Source: Bathynomus jamesi
Lineage: Eukaryota; Arthropoda; Malacostraca; Isopoda; Cirolanidae
DNA: 64,000 nt
NCBI GenBank assembly: GCA_023014485.1
Contig: JAJOZX010000945.1
Location: 934,001 to 998,000, forward strand
Reading direction: 5' to 3'
The number at the start of each line of letters is the position of its first letter. Within the stretch, counting starts at the first letter, position 1. Made by a program: the position numbers and the translations under genes. The notes under the pieces were generated by a model. It did no database searches. It was not told the DNA's origin and saw only the letters and a list, made by a program, of their open reading frames with translations. Below are positions 32,914 to 44,999 of the stretch, piece after piece.

Positions 32914-33840
32914 TGTTTGTCCTGCGCAGATTCGACTATCGTATTGCTCAGTACTCATCCGGCCAGGATGTTGTTCAAAGTCCCTCTCTAGAAAGCAACT
33001 TTTTCTTACGTCAAATTACTTGAATGAGGCGGGGTACTGCAGAGGGGTCAAAGTAGGACGGCCTTCAACAGTTCATAAATCACTTAACCTGTTATGCAGG
33101 CAACCTGGTCCAGGTTTGATGAGGGCATACAACATTACTGTTAACAAATCCAATTTAGTGTTTATTATACCTCTTCCTAATAATGCTCTAGCTTGTCAGG
33201 ATACAGTACCAACTGAAGCATCTTATCGCTGTAACAATGCATTTTCCCCTTATGCCCAAAAAATGTAGCCAAAAGTATCCTGAATGCAATAGTATATTAT
33301 TTAAGACCATTAAGGAAATGTAATATCTTCAATTCCTTAAGGGGAAGTGGGAAGCAGACAAATCTCAATAATTTATTTTTATTATTTATCTTCATATATC
33401 ATTTTCTCTGAACTTCCTCAGTGGCAATAAGAAGCCTCCTGAAGGGAACAACTTAATTGTAGAATGGAAAGACTTTTCTTGAAACTTAATATGTAAGAGC
33501 AATTTGCCTACTCTCTCAAATAATTATCTCTCTTCATGGTCCATCTCCGACCAACACAGTGTTCTCATGTTCACTTATTACCTAAGAGTCTCATTTTTAA
33601 TTTTTACCTCTGTGCTTTTGAAATAAACGCTTCACTATTGAGTTAACATTACAAAATAGGTACGTACTCTTGTTAGTGGGTAAATAACATCCCCTTAATC
33701 TGATGTGTGTAAATAATGTATTTAAGTAAGATTTAATTGCATCTTCAACTGATAACTCATCTACCTTGAGGAAGCCCCCTTTAGCCAACATTTAGCAAGG
33801 TTAGGCCATCATGCTCTACATTGATTAAAATCAGAATTAG
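32541..33840. other. no gene assigned; contains (CT)n
   Basis: (CT)n at about 32853-32909. A plus frame spans the microsatellite but resembles nothing known, and the sequence on either side has no terminal repeats. Confidence 0.35.
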
Positions 33841-34045
33841 GTTTATTTGGTGTTAAGTCGTTCAAGCGAGACTGTGTTTGATTTGTGTAAGCTGCATGTT
33901 GCACTCAGGTGAAGGAACGAGATGTTCTCTTGCACTCCCGGCCGTACATAACAAGGTACACCGGGCGTATCTGGTATTGTACGGAAACAAGCATCTAGCC
34001 TTCTTTGAAGACTTCAACTTTGACTGTTGTGACGGTCATGAGAAA
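33841..34045 (-). mobile_element. LINE-A-like 3' end fragment
   Basis: The minus strand reads TVKVEVFKEG, then CLFPYNTRYARCTLL and a tail alignable with 3621-3820 (GAAGACTTCAACTTTGAC in plus orientation occurs in both). It is a 5'-truncated insertion of about 200 bp. Confidence 0.65.
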
Positions 34046-34354
34046 CGACCATTTTAGACTCTGACAATATCCCAGGATGTATCATAACGCCCTGGGCTAG
34101 TGTTACTATTGTGCTGTAGTACTACGGCTTTCCGCTCCAAGCTGAGCGCATGAAGTCGTCCTGAGTTACCCCTTGCCTTTCATATTCATCACAGTTTCTA
34201 AGAATCATAAAATCGGGGGTCTTTCTTGTCAATACTTTAAAACTTGATGCACCGAGTTTTAAAGTATCCCTAATAAAGATCCCATTTTTTGATTATTAGA
34301 TTCCGTGATTCCTTGAAAACAAAACACCGGATTTTATCGAACCCAATATATGGC

Positions 34355-34702
34355 CGGTGTGCAGCCCCGATCCTTCACCACTAGATTATAGTGTTTGGGA
34401 AGCCCTGAAGTTCAAACTTTACATCCTTGGTAACAATATAAGAGACATAGATGAACTACGCGGAAAAATTCTGCTCGGCTGGGAGGTGTCTCAACGATAT
34501 GTAAACAGGTGTATTGATTAGTGGCGTCCACATTTGCAGGCCTGCGTTGAGCAGGAAGGGGGACACATCGACTAACTTCTCAAATAAGACCAACAACATG
34601 CTAAGGTAAGCATCTATGAAGTTTGGGAGCTCTAGTCCCCTTACTTTTTTTAATATGACAGTTTACCTCTAAGGGGTCACTTTTTTTACCCACCCTATAT
34701 AT
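34355..34702 (+). mobile_element. 5'-truncated mariner, transposase end and right TIR
   Basis: WPVCSPDPSPLDYSVWEALK marks the third acidic residue. CIDXWRPHLQACVEQEGGHID follows with one internal stop, and then a stop. The right end is AAGGGGTCACTTTTTTTACC then CACCC and TA. The left part is missing. Confidence 0.75.
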
Positions 34703-34739
34703 TATATATTATATATATATATTAATATATATATATATG
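34697..34739. repeat. (TA)n microsatellite
   Basis: An imperfect TA run at the right end of the truncated mariner. Confidence 0.9.
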
Positions 34740-35076
34740 TTATACTCTACTGATGCTTCGAGTATAACATATTGTACTCTCGATGATGATGATGACCTGA
34801 AGACGTCGTCTCTATATCTCGCTTCTCCAGCCCGTTTTGTGTTCCAGCAATTTTTTCCGCAAATTGTTTACAAACACTGCTTGCTTGCCGACAATGTTTG
34901 TGAGTGTGTACGAGACTTATTTCATATATGACCTTGTCGATTATAATGTCAGAGGTGCATCGCGGTGTTTCACTGTTCGTATTCGTAACTTCTTACCGTG
35001 AATAAGTGCATTCCAGTGAAAAAAAAACGTTAAAATTTTTTGTGCTATTCATTGATAGTGTGCATTTGAAGTGAGA

Positions 35077-36153
35077 ATGGAGGCTTATTCAAACAGAGAA
35101 ATGGCAGACACGCATCTCATGTATGGACTTCCCAAGTGTAATGCGGCCGCAGCAAGACGTCTGTCTGCTGAAGATTTCCGAATTGCTGCCTGCCAGATAA
35201 GAAGACCTTTCAGAGAATAGACGAGCTTCTTGGTGATACAGGATCATTCAACAAGTGAGGTTCAGATGGTGGCAGACCAATCAGCACTGGAACTGTTGAG
35301 TTGGAGGAGCGAGTCCTGAATCGCTTGGAGGAACATCCTGGTGTCAGCACCCGAAGGATAGCAGCAGCAGAGGGTGTAAGATACACAAATGTGTAGAGAA
35401 TTTTACGGGAACAACAGCTTTTCCCATATCACATTCAGAGAGTACAAGGCATTACTGAAGCTGATTTTCCACCGTGAGAGGCTTTTTGTACTTGGTTCCT
35501 TGAACAGTGTGCTCGCGATCCTCTCTTTCTATCCTCCGTGTTGTTTTCTGATGAGGCCTCATTCACAAGAAATGGCGTGATCAATTTTCACAACACTCAT
35601 CACTGGGCCGAAAAGAATCCGCATACTATCATCCAGTCAAGGCACCAACAACAATTTAGTATCAATGTATGGGCAGGACTTATTGCCGACAACTTAATCG
35701 GTCCTTTTGTTTTGCTTGGAACATTAACAGGAGAATCCTATTCCAATTTGTATGGAATGATTTAAGCGATTTACTAGATGAAGCTCCTATTGGTGTCCGA
35801 CGTCATATGTGGTTTATGCATGACGGCGCTCCGCCTCATTTTAGTCGAGTAGCCAGAGACTATTTGGATGACCATTTCCCTGATAAATAGATGAGCTGTG
35901 GAGGATCCATTGCGTGGCCTGCTCGCTCTCCGGACCTGAATCCACTCGATTTTTACCTGTGGGGTCATCTGAAATCCATCGTTTACGTGACACCCATTGA
36001 CAACGTTGAAATGCTTCGCCAATGTGTAGAACAAGAATGCCAGAAAATCCGACCAATACCTGGAATGTTTGAACGCGTCAGGCAGTCTATGACGAGGCGT
36101 GTTCAGGCGTGTATTCAAGCGAAAGGCGGTCATTTTGAGCACTTCCTTTAAAG
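35077..36153 (+). pseudogene. mariner-like transposase, nearly complete but broken
   Basis: It starts MEAYSNREMADTHLMYG. Frameshifts occur near 35190 and 35260, then RIAAAEGVRYTNV, LFPYHIQRVQGI, the first Asp in VLFSDEASFTRNGV, NPHTIIQSR, INVWAGLIADNLIGPFVL, a shift at about 35765, MHDGAPPHFSRVARDYL (second Asp) and WPARSPDLNPLDFYLWG (third). It ends GGHFEHFL. All landmarks are present, with at least four lesions. Its 3' flank is split by the palindromic element at 36226. Confidence 0.85.
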
Positions 36154-36225
36154 GTAAAGCGGATACTTGCTGGGACCCATAACGGGCTTTAACTCGGAAA
36201 CAAAGCGATTTCGGGCTTATGTTTA

Positions 36226-36807
36226 GGGTGATCCAGAGAAATGGGACCCAAAAGAAACCCCTGTAACTCTTAAAGTATAAGTCCTTTTATAAAATCATAC
36301 GCATCATTCGAAAGAGGATAGTTACAAGTTTGTACAGGATTGTATAGGTTTTGAAAATACAAGACAAGATAAGATACAAAATAAAAGTGTTAGTTAAAAC
36401 TAACCCTTCAAGATGACTGCATGGACTGTGGAACAGCTGAGTTTCATAACTGAGCAATATTATGAGCATGGAAGAAGTGTAGTTTCAGCTCAAAGATCTT
36501 TCAAGACAATTTTCAGATGTCAAAATCACCTTCTAAGAGCTGAAACTACACTTCTTCCATGCTCATAATATTGCTCAGTTATGAAACGCAGCTGTTCCAC
36601 AGTCCATGCAGTCATCTTGAAGGGTTAGTTTTAACTAACACTTTTATTTTGTTTTGTATCTTATCTTGTCTTGTATTGTCAAAACCTATACAATCCTGTA
36701 CAAACTTGTAACTATCCTCTTTCGAATGATGCGTATGATTTTATAAAAGGACTTATACTTTAAGAGTTACAGGGGTTTCTTTTGGGTCCCATTTCTCTGG
36801 ATCACCC
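36226..36807. mobile_element. young palindromic mariner-like element (5' ends)
   Basis: Arms 36226-36491 and 36537-36807 are reverse complements with only a few differences and a ~45-bp loop, and are flanked by TA. The outer ends are GGGTGATCCAGAGAAATGGG. Each arm carries the start of a transposase gene (MTAWTVEQLSFITEQYYEHG, then SVVSAQRSF). The element is thus two 5' ends joined head to head, with no catalytic domain. The high arm identity points to recent formation. Confidence 0.9.
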
Positions 36808-38023
36808 TAAACTCTCTTCATTGTTTTCAGGTCTTGAATCCATCCTCAAAGTGTGTCCCAAATGTTATCCCTGTATATCGGGTGTACGTGTATGTATGTA
36901 TGCTTCCTGTAGGAACTGGATGTGTACCATACAAAACGTATAAATACAATAATTATAATAGTGATGTTATAATTGTTTTGTTGTTACTATTGTTTTATAT
37001 TGTTATATTGTTCATTCTTCAGCGCTACGTATGTTTAATAATGCATTAACTGTTGCACTATAACATATATATATATGTTAACCCCTCGAGTCTGACGGGG
37101 GTTAGGGTTAGGCGGCAGCAACGGATTTTTCACTCTCGGATAGCTGATACCGTGTAGGGAATCGCATTAGTTTCTCTTGTACTAAACACCGAATTCTTCT
37201 TGCAGTGCATCGGTGAATTCTGTGGAACTTACTAAATTAGCTAATGGTTTCCCGATTCTTCTTGTAACGTATCGGGAAATTAAGTTTTTCTATTTTAAGT
37301 CTAAGTTCTCTGAAGAAAGCAAGGCTCGAAGGAGAGAAAAAAGATATTCTCTTACTGTAGTTTTCTGCTTCTAAAATGTTACAAGTAATGCTCAGCCTCT
37401 CGGTCAGATTAGAATAATCGGGACAGTCGGTATAATCAAAATGATAATTTGAAAAATTATACGAGTTTATATACACAAATTTTGGTGGCATCATTATTAT
37501 TTAATGTTGAACTGTTTTGGTTTTTATTCTGAATCAGCTGAATTTTTTTTCAAAATATTTGAAGATAAGGTAAATTTTTTAGCTGTAACAACGTCTAAAC
37601 AGATAAGCCATATTTTTATTTTAAACCGCATATTGACAGATCTGATGTTATCATGATCTGCCGAATTAACTAAAAATGGAAATTGTGATATGCATTTTAT
37701 TATGAATTAAAATTAAACATGCATATAAGCCAAAATTAAATGCTTAAAATTTAAAATTAAGTGTTAAGCAAGGCATGACTTCTATTACAAGTAAGAGAGA
37801 ATGTATAAATAAAATGAACATTGCAGAATTTAACACGATTACATTATTAAGCTAAATCTAAAAAAATGATTAAGTAATTTAAAAAAGAAGTAATTCATCA
37901 ATTATTCAGCAAAATTAAATAGAAAGAAAATATTTTTTTTTTCCAAAACTTGTGTTTCATATACAGTGTCATGCGAGTTTGGATTTATATGCAAAAATTA
38001 ATAAAAGAATTATTCATTATTCA

Positions 38024-38029
<6 letters not shown>
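36808..38029. other. no gene recognised
   Basis: The first ~60 bp may be the displaced 3' end of the mariner at 35077. The rest is AT-rich. GGGGGTTAGGGTTAGG near 37097 is only two telomere-like units. A minus frame at 37494-37237 has no recognised relative. Confidence 0.35.
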
Positions 38030-38089
<60 letters not shown>

Positions 38090-38122
38090 CCAAAGAACAA
38101 TAAATTATTATTGTTATTGTTA

Positions 38123-38156
<34 letters not shown>

Positions 38157-38159
38157 TTA
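38030..38159. repeat. (CA)n(TA)n and (TTA)n microsatellites
   Basis: (CA)n and TA at 38030-38090, then (TTG/TTA)n to 38157, directly abutting the 3' end of a Penelope-like copy. Confidence 0.95.
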
Positions 38160-40440
38160 TGATCTCACCAATATAACATTTAGAACAACTGAAACATAGT
38201 ATTTTGTAGACCTCAGTATTAGAGGCCCGTTCCGGTGGTTGGTCTATTGGTAAAAAAGTGTGAGTAGTGGAAAGTAGTGCAGAAACCGTCTGAAGACCGG
38301 GATGGAAACTATTATAAAATGACTCAGAAATGAAAGGAACAAGTAAAACATCTTTAAATTCCTTAGCAGAGGCGTTATTATATAAAAAAAATTAAATCAG
38401 CACAAGTGTTTTTTTTTTAATAAAAATATGAAGTTTATCTAATTTAGTAAAAGATTATTTTATATAAGTGAAAACAGGATCCAAATAGAAGTGGTTGCAA
38501 ACCCTTAAAGAGCTCTTAAAAATATAGCAATAAGGCTGCCTCTCTTTGTAAGGGAACTATGAGACGAAAGTCAGTGAACATTAGAGTTTGAATGAGTGGA
38601 TCTTCTGAAAGCAGTGAACTCGGGTTTATTATTATTAGGTCTTATAACTTGAATGTTCATAAAGGACTATTTTTAATTCTGTTCTACCTCTACAGTAAAC
38701 TTTATAGAGGGAAAGATCTTATTTAATCGGTCGAGAATGAAATTAGGATCGGATTCAGCAGGAAGGAGAACGAACGCATCATGAACGTAACGATACCAAT
38801 AAACAGATAAATCAATAACATCAAGAAGAAACTTCCTTTCAAATAAGTCCATACATATAGTACTAAAGGTAGTTGAAAGGGGGACCCCATACTGAGGCCT
38901 TCCTTCTTTCTAAAAAAGAAATTATTGAAAGTGAAATAAGAATGTAACAAACACAGTCCAATTGATCTTATAAAAAGGGAAGTGGGTAATGCAAGTTGAA
39001 TGTCGTTTCCAATAAGAAACTCTTTGAGGTATTCTAAAGTTGTCTCCAGTAAAAAGAGAGACTACATCAAAACTAATCATTTGTTTGCCCTGAAGATCGA
39101 TATTACTCATTTTATTAATAAAGTCTGTTGAATTTTAATGTGCAGCCACTGCGGGACGGTTTTCCACCTCAACCTTTTGAATCCTTTTTTATGAAAAATA
39201 CTGACAATTTTAATATACAGGGTGTATATAAAGTCAGGATCTATTTTTGTGAAGCACTTGGAAATTATATGGAATTCAATCATAAAATGATAAAGTGGTA
39301 ACATTTATTAAATAATTAAGAGTAGGATTCGACGTGACGCCCATCAGTATCCCTGCACAGCTCAAATCGTTCCGCAGCATTTCTAAACATTCTGGAGCAT
39401 TTGCGGGGTTATGTTATCTGCAGCAGTTTGTATACGTGTACGTAAGTTTTCAAGACTCGTAATCTTCGTCTGATAGACGTGCGACTCGATAAAGCCCCAT
39501 GCAAAGAAATCTAAAGGGGTTAAATCTGATCATCTCGCTTCACAAGGTCTGTTGCTTCCGTGTCCGATCCAGCGATTTTGAAAACGTCCATTTAGATAAT
39601 CCTGAACAATTTTGGCATAGTGACAAGGAGCACCATCATGTTGATAGACGACGGGGATAGGATTGTTAGTACCGTCGTCTATCAACATGATGGTGCCCCT
39701 TGTCACTATGCCAAAATTGTTCAGGATTATCTAAATGGACGTTTTCCAAATCGCTGGATCGGACGCCGAAGCAACAGACCTTGGCCAGCGAGATCACCAG
39801 ATTTAACCCCTTTAGGTTTCTTTGCATGGGGCTTTATCAAATCGCACGTCTATCAGACGAAGATTACGAGTCTTGAAAACTTACGTACACGTATACGAAC
39901 TGCTGCACATAACATAACCCCGCAAATGCTCCAGAATGTGTTCAGAAATGCTGCGGAACGATTTGAGCTGTGCAGGGATACTGATGGGCGTCACGTCAAA
40001 TCCTACTCTTAATTATTTAATAAATGTTACCACTTTATCATTTTATGATTGAATTCCATATAATTTCCAAGTGCTTCACAAAAATAGATCCTGACTTTAT
40101 GTACACCCTGTATATAAAAAAAACAAAGGACTTTCTCACTTGATCGTATGACCAACTTTTGTTTTTTAAAATCTACTGCTTCTCAGAACATTTTACGCCA
40201 GTTCAAATTGCTATGACCCTTTTAGCCTTTATCCTTTATTTATTTTATTTTTGTTTTTAAATTTGGACCATTATTATTAGTTTTTGCCTTGTCGCCCGAA
40301 AGAATAGACGAAGTTCTCACGAAAAGCTTCGCGGATTTTAGTGTTTTTATCTCTCTTAACTTTTGGTAATTTTACCTTTTTTAATCTATTTTTACATGGT
40401 AATTGTGTTTTTAATATATATATTAGTGATGTATGTAACA
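38160..40440 (-). mobile_element. Penelope-like element, split by a palindromic mariner
   Basis: The minus strand gives (40440-40111) KVKRDKNTKIREAFREN, then past the mariner IKIVSIFHKKGFKRLRWKT, MISFDVVSLFTGDNFRIPQR, FFFRKKEGLSMGSPF (RT catalytic region nearby) and ends with TEVYKILCF and YIGE. It stops at the first residues of a GIY-YIG domain, then runs into (TAA)n. The part upstream of the mariner is assigned only tentatively. Confidence 0.65.
39218..40110. mobile_element. palindromic mariner-like element, ~437-bp arms
   Basis: Ends CAGGGTGTATATAAAGTC and GACTTTATGTACACCCTG are flanked by TA. The arms (39218-39654 and 39672-40110) are near-perfect reverse complements around a ~17-nt loop. 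Each arm encodes only the C-terminal half of a transposase (YQHDGAPCHYAKIVQDYL, then WPARSPDLTPLGFFAWG). It is inserted in the Penelope-like copy. Confidence 0.9.
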
Positions 40441-40686
40441 TCCGCATTCGCATTCCACTTTGCAATGCGGATGTTATAACATTATAATATTTCCATATAT
40501 GCAGTATGCACCTAATTCCCAAACGTCTGGAGGATGACACTGACTGATGTTCTGCGTTTTAAAAACTTAAAGAAAATGTTGTTGAAGGGCAGCAGTACCA
40601 CAGCATAGAAGCGCTTATCTTCCGTCATTTGTCTCATTTGTCTCACCCAGCCCACTAAATTCATTTTCTTTTGCTCCTGCTACCTC
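40441..40686. other. no feature recognised
   Basis: Unique AT-rich sequence between two retroelements. Confidence 0.35.
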
Positions 40687-41815
40687 ATGATTTTTACTAA
40701 TAAAAGAAATGTATATCTTGATGAACTTAATGTTAATGAAATCGCTATAAAGGAGTGTACTGTAACAAAATTTCTTGGGGTAATGGTAGATAAGAATTTG
40801 CAATGGAGTGATCATGTGAATTACATCGCGAAAAAGATTTCAAGGAGCATTCCTATAATGTTTAAACTTAGAAATGTATTCCCTAAACAAGTTTTATTGA
40901 CTCTTTATCATACTCTTGTTCTTCCTTATATAACGTGCTGCACTCTTTTTTGGGGAAACTCCGCTAACAACACATTAAATGGTACCTTTGTCATCCAAAA
41001 AAGAGCAATAAGGTTATTTTATATGATGCTGATTTCCTTGATCACTCTAGTGCATTATTTAAAGACCTAACCCTACTAAAGCTCAATGATATAATCAAAC
41101 TGGCACATTTTATTTTTATTTACAAGTGTAAGAACAAAATCACTAATTTACAATGGGTAAATAGATATTTTGTAACTCATCAAGAAATCCAATCGTATCA
41201 GACCAGAAATAGATCAAAGCTTGTTATACCTCACTTTAGAGTGTCTTCATTTCAAAAACTACCCATTTTTATTGGATTGAAACTATGGAGTGACTTAAAT
41301 GCCGATATAAAAAATATTGTGAATGTAAATTTGTTTAAACCAAATTGAAATCCCGATTAATAAGAGCATACTAACAAAAATCTAGGATTAATGTCCATTA
41401 TTATTGTTTACTAATTATTAATTTTTCGTGTGTAATCAAGTATTAAAAACACATTTCTTTGGATTGTTCAGTTCTTATCTCTCATGTATAATATTGGTTT
41501 CTTTGTATGGTATTGTTATAGTGCCTTCAATGGTAACCTTGCACTTGTCATGTTAGTAGTGATAATTTAAGATTAATACATGTTTTAACTATTAATAATA
41601 CTTATATTCATATTTATTTAGTTATTATTAATTAATAAGAACTAGCTGTTTATTTGTAATAAGAGCCCAGTAAAACCTAAAGCTGAGGGCAAAATTAAAT
41701 AAAATAAATAGTCGAGCTTCACAATTATTCATGTCATTGTAAGTTGAAGCGATTGTATTATTTTATTATTAATAAAGGTTATTCATTTCAACTCAATTCA
41801 ATTCAATATTTTCTG
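40687..41815 (+). mobile_element. LINE-D, RT C-terminus and 3' UTR
   Basis: The frame has VTKFLGVMVDKNLQWSDHV, YHTLVLPYITCCTLFWG and FVIQKRAIRLF. After a shift it gives SALFKDLTLLKLNDI and FIYKCKNK, which is the thumb and C-terminal region of a jockey/I-like RT. The 3' UTR runs to a (TTCAA)n-type tail at about 41790-41812. The UTR end (AAACCTAAAGCTGAGGGC, AATAAAGGTTATT) recurs at 49188-49332. Confidence 0.8.
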
Positions 41816-41923
41816 GTGTCTCTAATTACATCCGTTGCTCCTTTGACAAGGATATATAACTAAAAGATTAGACGGAGAAAGAAAATTTTTAATTTTGAGT
41901 CTGCTATAAATTATTATAAATTA

Positions 41924-44285
41924 CACTGGTCAACAAAGATTTTTCATCAGAGTAAAATTTGTAGTGGCTGGATAGCATTTTTCACGCTGATTCCAAAACT
42001 GCATTCAGATTTTTTCTAGCACGTATAGTTTTCAAGATGAAGGCATATATATAACTACACAGATTTAACCATTTTAAATAGGCAAAATACTAATATTTCA
42101 ACATTTGATTGTATTTATTTTATTGTGTTTTTTTAGTTTATTCATCTTATTTATTTCAATTATCTTAATTATACATCTTATGTATTTCAGATGTGAGCTT
42201 TTACGTCTAACAGCATTGTGATTCAGGCAACAACGCCGTGCTTTGTGTGTCAAAAGATCAGTCCAGTCCAAGAACGTTGTGTGAAGTTGGTGTACATTTT
42301 TTTTTAATTTATAGTTTGCTAAGGTCAGTCAACATGCCTCGACAATGTAAGAATGACCCCGACAAGTTCTGTTTCGTATGCGGCCAGTTGACAACTAAAA
42401 CACAGCGATGAAGTATTACAACCGACATTAAGAAAATATACAAGCTATACTTTGGTTGCCATCTAGGTGACCAAGATAAACCATGGGCGCCACATCAAAT
42501 CTGTTCTGGCTGTTCAAATGGATTACGTGATTGGCTTAACAAAAAGAAAGCTTCAATGCCATTTGCCATACCCATGATATGGAGGGAGCCGAGAGATCAT
42601 CATGAAGACTGTTATTTTTGTAGTGTGAACTTAATGGGGTTTTCTGCCAAGAACAAACACCAGATTGTATATCCAAACTTGGATTCAGCACGTAAACCAG
42701 TAAAACATGATGAAACATTGCCCATTCCAATTCCCCCAAGTGATAGGCTAGATTCTATCATAGATGACATGGAAAGTGATGAAGGTGCAACTGGCGTTTC
42801 CGGACCATCTACAGAACCTGAGTACACTTTTGAAGGTAGACATTTAGAGCCTAAAAAGTTAACCCAAGGACAGTTGAATGATCTTGTTAGAGACTTATCG
42901 CTGTCTAAAGAGAAATCAGAGCTTCTCGCCTCAAGACTAAAGGAGAACAATTTACTTGAGAACAATGTTCGTATTAGTTACTACCGAAAGCGGAATTTTG
43001 AATTAACAGCATTCTTTTCAGTAGACGGTCCTCTCTGTTATTGCCATGACATCAATGGACTATTTACAGCCATATCTCAGACGTATGTGGCATCTGAGTG
43101 GCGCCTCTTTATTGATTCGTCGCAGAGAAGCCTGAAAGCAGTTCTTTTGCATAATGGTAATATAATGCCATCCATCCCCATTGCCCATTCCGTCCATCTA
43201 AAAGAGACATATGACAATATGGATATACTACTTAAGGCAATCAAATACGACAGTCATCAATGGAATGTTTGTGGAGATCTAAAAGTTATAGGAATGCTTA
43301 TGGGTATGCAGTCAGGATTCACAAAATTTTGTTGTTTCCTTTGCCTGTGGGACAGTCGCGCCACTATAGAACATTACACCAAAAGTGACTGGCCACTTAG
43401 GTATACATATGTCCCAGGGATAAGCAATGTCCAGTCTGTCCCTTTAGTGGATCCCCAAAAGATCTATCTGCCACCTCTTCACATTAAACTTGGTTTAATG
43501 AAGAATTTTGTTAAAGCAATGGGTAAAGTCAATTCTGAAGGGTTCCAATACCTTTCAAGGAAATTTCCGAAGGTTACTGCAGCAAAATTGAAGGAAGGAA
43601 TTTTTGTTGGGCCACAAATAAGAGGTTTTGAATGACACTGAATTTGAAAAAGTCTAAGTCCGCTGGAATTGAAGGCTTGGCTGGCGTTCAAATGGATATG
43701 AAAACTTTCTTGGAAGCAACAAGTCACCTGTGTATAAGGATGGAGTCAAGAACCTCCTTGATGCCTTCAAAGAAATGGAGTGTCGAATGTCGTTAAAAAT
43801 TCACTTCCTGCATTCCCACTTAGATTTCTTTCCTGAAAACCTTGGTGCAGTGAGTGACGAGCAAGGAGAGCGCTTCCATCAAGATATTCAGATGATGGAG
43901 AAGCGCTACCAAGGATATTGGAATGAAAGCATGATGGCGGACCATTGTTGGATGCTGTATCGTGACAATCCAGGCCAAATTTACAAAAGGAAATCACACT
44001 CACAGCGCTTTTAATAAAATAATGTGTATATATTCTTTATTTATAAGTACATTGAATAAGGTATATGATGTATTTGTTGTTTGGCATTCCTAAGTGTGAT
44101 CTATACATCCATAAATTTTCTTATAGCAATATCAAAAACTTAAAAATATCAAAACCAGTGTATCTATATAACTATACGTGCTAGAAAAAGAATAAACCAG
44201 ATTCGGAATCAGCGCGAAAAATGCATTAAGAAAAGTGTGATCATGTTTGTGATGAGAAAAAAAAGTTTCATTTTGTTGGCCAGTG
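41924..44285 (+). mobile_element. 2.36-kb CACTA/Chapaev (CMC)-like DNA transposon
   Basis: Left end CACTGGTCAACAAAG at 41924 and right end TTTGTTGGCCAGTG at 44285 are inverted. A further mirrored block about 60-110 bp inside (GCATTTTTCRCGCTGATTCC, TTTTTCTAGCACGTATAG) gives imperfect TIRs of ~120 bp. TTA precedes and follows the element, a 3-bp target duplication, although the right side is a (TTA)n tract. The single gene at 42334-44014 fills most of the interior. The CACTG terminus and 3-bp duplication fit the CMC superfamily. Confidence 0.75.
42334..44014 (+). pseudogene. CMC-like transposase, orphan-family protein
   Basis: ATG 42334 begins MPRQCKNDPDKFCFVCGQL. An in-frame TGA at 42409 is followed by a Cys-rich N-terminus (HQICSGC, CYFC) and an acidic linker. 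A putative RNase H-like core follows: FIDSSQRSLKAVLLHNG, VCGDLKVIGMLMGMQ, FCCFLCLWDSR with C-x2-C, and LPPLHIKLGLMKNFV. The frame breaks at 43633 and resumes by about 43690 with NFLGSNKSPVYKDGV, IHFLHSHLDFFPENLG and SDEQGERFHQDIQ. Asp, Asp, C-x2-C, His and Glu in this order match CMC transposases. A second fragment lies at 15495-15840. Confidence 0.7.
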
Positions 44286-44405
44286 TTATTATTATTATGA
44301 TTATTATCTTTATTATTATTATTTTTATTATTATTTTTATTATTATTATGATTATTATTTTTATTATTATTATTATCATGATTATTATTTTTATTATTTT
44401 TTATT

Positions 44406-44436
<31 letters not shown>

Positions 44437-44448
44437 TTATTATTTATG
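44286..44448. repeat. (ATT)n microsatellite
   Basis: About 160 bp of ATT with TTT and ATG interruptions, between the CMC element and a Penelope-like 3' end. Confidence 0.95.
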
Positions 44449-44708
44449 ATCTCACCAATATAATATTTAGCACAATTGAAACATGGTACTTTGTAAACCT
44501 CAGTATTAGAAGGTAGTGTAGAAACCGTATGAAGCCCGGAAGGGAAACTATCAAGAAATTACTCGGAAATGAAAGGAACAATAAAAACATTTTTAAAATC
44601 CTAAGGAGAGGCGTTATTGTCATAAAAAATTTCTAGCAGCACAAGTGTGTTTTTTCAATAAAAATATGAGGTTAACCTGATTTAGTAAAAGATTCTTATA
44701 AGCGAGGG
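44449..44708 (-). mobile_element. Penelope-like 3' end fragment
   Basis: It is colinear with 38160-38460 (ATGATCTCACCAATATAA, CTTTGTAAACCTCAGTATT). On the minus strand it encodes TEVYKVPCFNC and YIGE and ends at the same nucleotide against (TAA)n. Sequence beyond 44708 is unrelated. Confidence 0.8.
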
Positions 44709-44999
44709 AAGTGGGTAAGCTAATTGCTAAGCCCTGACCACTTCTTGACTCGTGGATCTCAGCTGAGTCGACTGGATACCCCTCTCAGTTGTGCTTTGAC
44801 CACTTGATTAAAGGGCGGAAGTTGGGGTGGTGGTTAGTGGGATGCATTACGAGTTGGGTTCTCGTCCCGCATCCTAGTAACACCCTACAATAATCAGTGT
44901 GGCTAAAACTCGTAAACTCGTATCTGATTGTTCATTATATTCTCGATTAATATGGTCGGAGGAGATTGTTTTGTGACTTGAAATTAGGAAGCACATCCT
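44709..44999. other. no feature assigned
   Basis: A TGGTGGTTAGTGGG / GGTTCTCGTCCC pair at about 44830-44872 resembles A and B boxes. No second copy was seen, so it is not called a SINE. Confidence 0.3.

Noticed and set aside
37090..37120. Telomere-like GGGTTAGGGTTAGG
   Set aside because: Only two units, and not the usual arthropod motif.
44717..44930. tRNA-like A and B boxes (TGGTGGTTAGTGGG, GGTTCTCGTCCC)
   Set aside because: The B box is poor, there is no second copy and no tail.
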